A stretch of 6,162 nt of DNA, taken from contig JAOHHF010000024.1 of NCBI GenBank assembly GCA_028099475.1, forward strand, positions 1 through 6,162. The letters are read 5' to 3'. Of the stretch, positions 5,204 to 6,162 are shown piece after piece (positions within the stretch are counted from its first letter, which is position 1; the number at the start of each line of letters is the position of its first letter). The stretch comes from Candidatus Pelagibacter sp. Its GTDB lineage: Bacteria; Pseudomonadota; Alphaproteobacteria; Pelagibacterales; Pelagibacteraceae. The position numbers and the translations under genes were made by a program. The notes beneath the pieces are model-generated. The model ran no database searches. It worked only from the letters and a program-made list of their open reading frames with translations, and was not told the DNA's origin.

Positions 5204-5662
5204 ATGACAAAATTCGTAAAAAAAGACCAGATTACATCATCGTGGTATGAAATAGATGCTACAAATGCAGTAGTCGGACGATTAGCGACTGTAATTTCAA
5301 AAATTATAAGAGGTAAAAATAAAACTACATATACTCCACATATGGATCATGGTGATTTTGTTGTAGTTAAAAATATTGAACAGGCCAAATTTACTGGAAA
5401 CAAATTTCAAGACAAAATTTACTACAAACACACTGGCCATCCAGGTGGGATTAAAGAAACAACACCTGAAAAATTACATGAAAAAAAGCCAGGTGAAACT
5501 TTAAAACTTGCAGTTAAAAGAATGCTTCCAGGAGGAGTTTTGGGAAGAAAACAATTAACTAAATTAAAAATATATGCTGGTAGTGATCATCCACATACAG
5601 CACAAAACCCACAAGTTATTGAATTAGGAAAATTAAACAGCAAAAACTTAGCTAGAAATTAA
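5204..5662 (+). CDS. rplM: 50S ribosomal protein L13
   Basis: L13 is an early-assembly protein of the large ribosomal subunit. The 152 residues (E. coli 142) show WYEIDATNAVVGRLAT at 14-29, YTPHMDHGDFVVV at 43-55, the TGNK motif at 64-67, YYKHTGHPGGIK at 73-84, AVKRMLPGGVLGR at 103-115, LKIYAGSDHPH at 121-131 and Q-N-P-Q-V-I-E-L near the end. It extends about ten residues past the E. coli C-terminus, as is common in alphaproteobacteria. It is the first gene of the conserved rplM-rpsI pair, divergent from metY; rpsI begins one base after its stop. The ATG at 5204 is chosen from homology of the N-terminus and lies directly after a promoter-like sequence without a ribosome-binding site. Confidence 0.97.
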   Translation: MTKFVKKDQITSSWYEIDATNAVVGRLATVISKIIRGKNKTTYTPHMDHGDFVVVKNIEQAKFTGNKFQDKIYYKHTGHPGGIKETTPEKLHEKKPGETLKLAVKRMLPGGVLGRKQLTKLKIYAGSDHPHTAQNPQVIELGKLNSKNLARN

Positions 5663-5663
5663 T

Positions 5664-6101
5664 ATGGAAAATACTCAATCAACATCAAAAACACCAAAAC
5701 TTAAATTAGACTTTAAAGATAGTAAATATGCAACAGGAAGAAGAAAGACTTCTATTGCAAAAGTTTGGTTGAAAAAAGGTTCTGGTAAAATCTATGTTAA
5801 TGGAAAATTGTTCAATGAATACTTTTCAAGTGAATTTCACCATCTTCAAATAACAAGACCTTTTGATATCATTAACCAATCTACAGATTATGATGTAAGA
5901 TGTAGCGTTAGTGGTGGAGGGCCAACAGGCCAAGCTGGTGCTATGGTTCATGGTATTTCTAAAGCTTTAGTGTTATTTGATGAAAACCTAAAAACTACCC
6001 TTAAAACTGAAAAACTGACTACCAGAGACTCTAGAGCAGTCGAAAGAAAAAAACCTGGTAGAAGAAAAGCTAGAAGAAGCTTTCAATTTTCTAAAAGATA
6101 A
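5664..6101 (+). CDS. rpsI: 30S ribosomal protein S9
   Basis: S9 lies in the head of the small subunit, and its C-terminal tail reaches the P-site tRNA. The 145 residues include an N-terminal extension of about 20 (rich in Ser, Thr and Lys) before the conserved YATGRRKTSIAKVW at 22-35. Further motifs are GSGKIYVNGK at 39-48, VSGGGPTGQAGAMVHGISKAL at about 83-103, RDSRAVERKKPGRRKARR near the end and the invariant terminal S-K-R, so the gene is complete. The stop of rplM and this ATG are separated by one base (TAA-T-ATG), with no Shine-Dalgarno site, suggesting translational coupling. A run of ten T (6102-6111 region, beginning at 6102) follows the stop but has no convincing stem, so a terminator cannot be called. 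Confidence 0.97.
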   Translation: MENTQSTSKTPKLKLDFKDSKYATGRRKTSIAKVWLKKGSGKIYVNGKLFNEYFSSEFHHLQITRPFDIINQSTDYDVRCSVSGGGPTGQAGAMVHGISKALVLFDENLKTTLKTEKLTTRDSRAVERKKPGRRKARRSFQFSKR

Positions 6102-6120
6102 TTTTTTTTTAATTTTAAAC

Positions 6121-6129
6121 TGTTATAAT
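6121..6129 (+). promoter_or_regulatory. Extended -10 promoter of the right-edge gene
   Basis: TGTTATAAT is a perfect TGn-TATAAT extended -10 element (TATAAT at 6124-6129). The -35 region, about 6101-6106, is only a T tract, which an extended -10 promoter can tolerate. The expected start, roughly 6135-6137, falls on the ATG at 6135, so the transcript would be leaderless. AT-rich DNA makes chance matches easier, but the TG plus perfect hexamer is distinctive. Confidence 0.55.
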
Positions 6130-6134
6130 AAATT

Positions 6135-6162
6135 ATGCCTAAGCTTAATGCATTGGTTGCTG
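6135..6162 (+). CDS. 5' end of an unidentified gene, possibly argC
   Basis: An ATG at 6135 opens a frame (MPKLNALVA) that runs off the window after nine codons. The hydrophobic strand L-N-A-L-V-A after a basic start would fit the first beta strand of a Rossmann fold. In many alphaproteobacteria argC (N-acetyl-gamma-glutamyl-phosphate reductase, arginine synthesis) follows rpsI, and ArgC begins with such a strand. That identity is inferred from synteny; nine residues cannot prove it. A perfect extended -10 box ends five bases before the ATG and there is no Shine-Dalgarno site. Confidence 0.5.

Noticed and set aside
6094..6111. An intrinsic terminator after rpsI
   Set aside because: There is a T tract but no stem of useful strength before it; the following gene has its own promoter-like element, so termination remains unproven.
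1..6162. Mobile elements, CRISPR arrays, prophage or defence genes
   Set aside because: No transposase, integrase, regularly spaced repeats or terminal inverted repeats were seen; the genes are core housekeeping functions.

Overview
The window looks like a streamlined, very AT-rich alphaproteobacterial genome, most likely from the SAR11 clade (Pelagibacterales). The grounds are strong A/T bias with AAA/AAT-rich codon use, gene spacings of 1-2 bases, alphaproteobacterial gene neighbourhoods, and a SAM-V-type pseudoknot riboswitch in front of metY, a class first described from 'Candidatus Pelagibacter ubique'. This assignment is inferred from content; no database was searched.

Bases 1-2306 hold a dense plus-strand run: the 3' end of a probable ubiquinol-cytochrome c chaperone gene, rpmF (L32), plsX (phospholipid synthesis), ihfA (nucleoid protein), a MerR-family regulator and rpmG (L33). 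Neighbours are 1-12 bases apart or overlap. The order resembles the common alphaproteobacterial cluster chaperone-DUF177-rpmF-plsX-fabH-ihfA-merR, but with no room for DUF177 or fabH.

Bases 2307-2568, with no long ORF, are not empty. On the minus strand they encode a chorismate mutase (AroQ-type) split by a frameshift and an apparent deletion of about 26 bases in the loop between helices 1 and 2. It abuts rpmG tail to tail. ctaA (heme A synthase, 2612-3634, plus) is divergent from it and meets metY (3668-4996, minus) tail to tail.

The 207-base gap at 4997-5203 is long for this genome and is the regulatory centre of the window. Read on the minus strand it contains a probable promoter, a SAM-II-like pseudoknot, a short linker, a SAM-V pseudoknot and the only strong Shine-Dalgarno site seen here, then metY. 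The 5' strands of the two aptamers can also pair with each other in a 10-bp helix that would exclude both pseudoknots, which suggests a coupled two-aptamer switch. A divergent plus-strand promoter in the same gap drives rplM-rpsI (L13, S9).

After rpsI a perfect extended -10 element sits directly before the ATG of a truncated gene at the right edge, possibly argC. The rplM and right-edge promoters are placed so that their transcripts would have almost no 5' leader.
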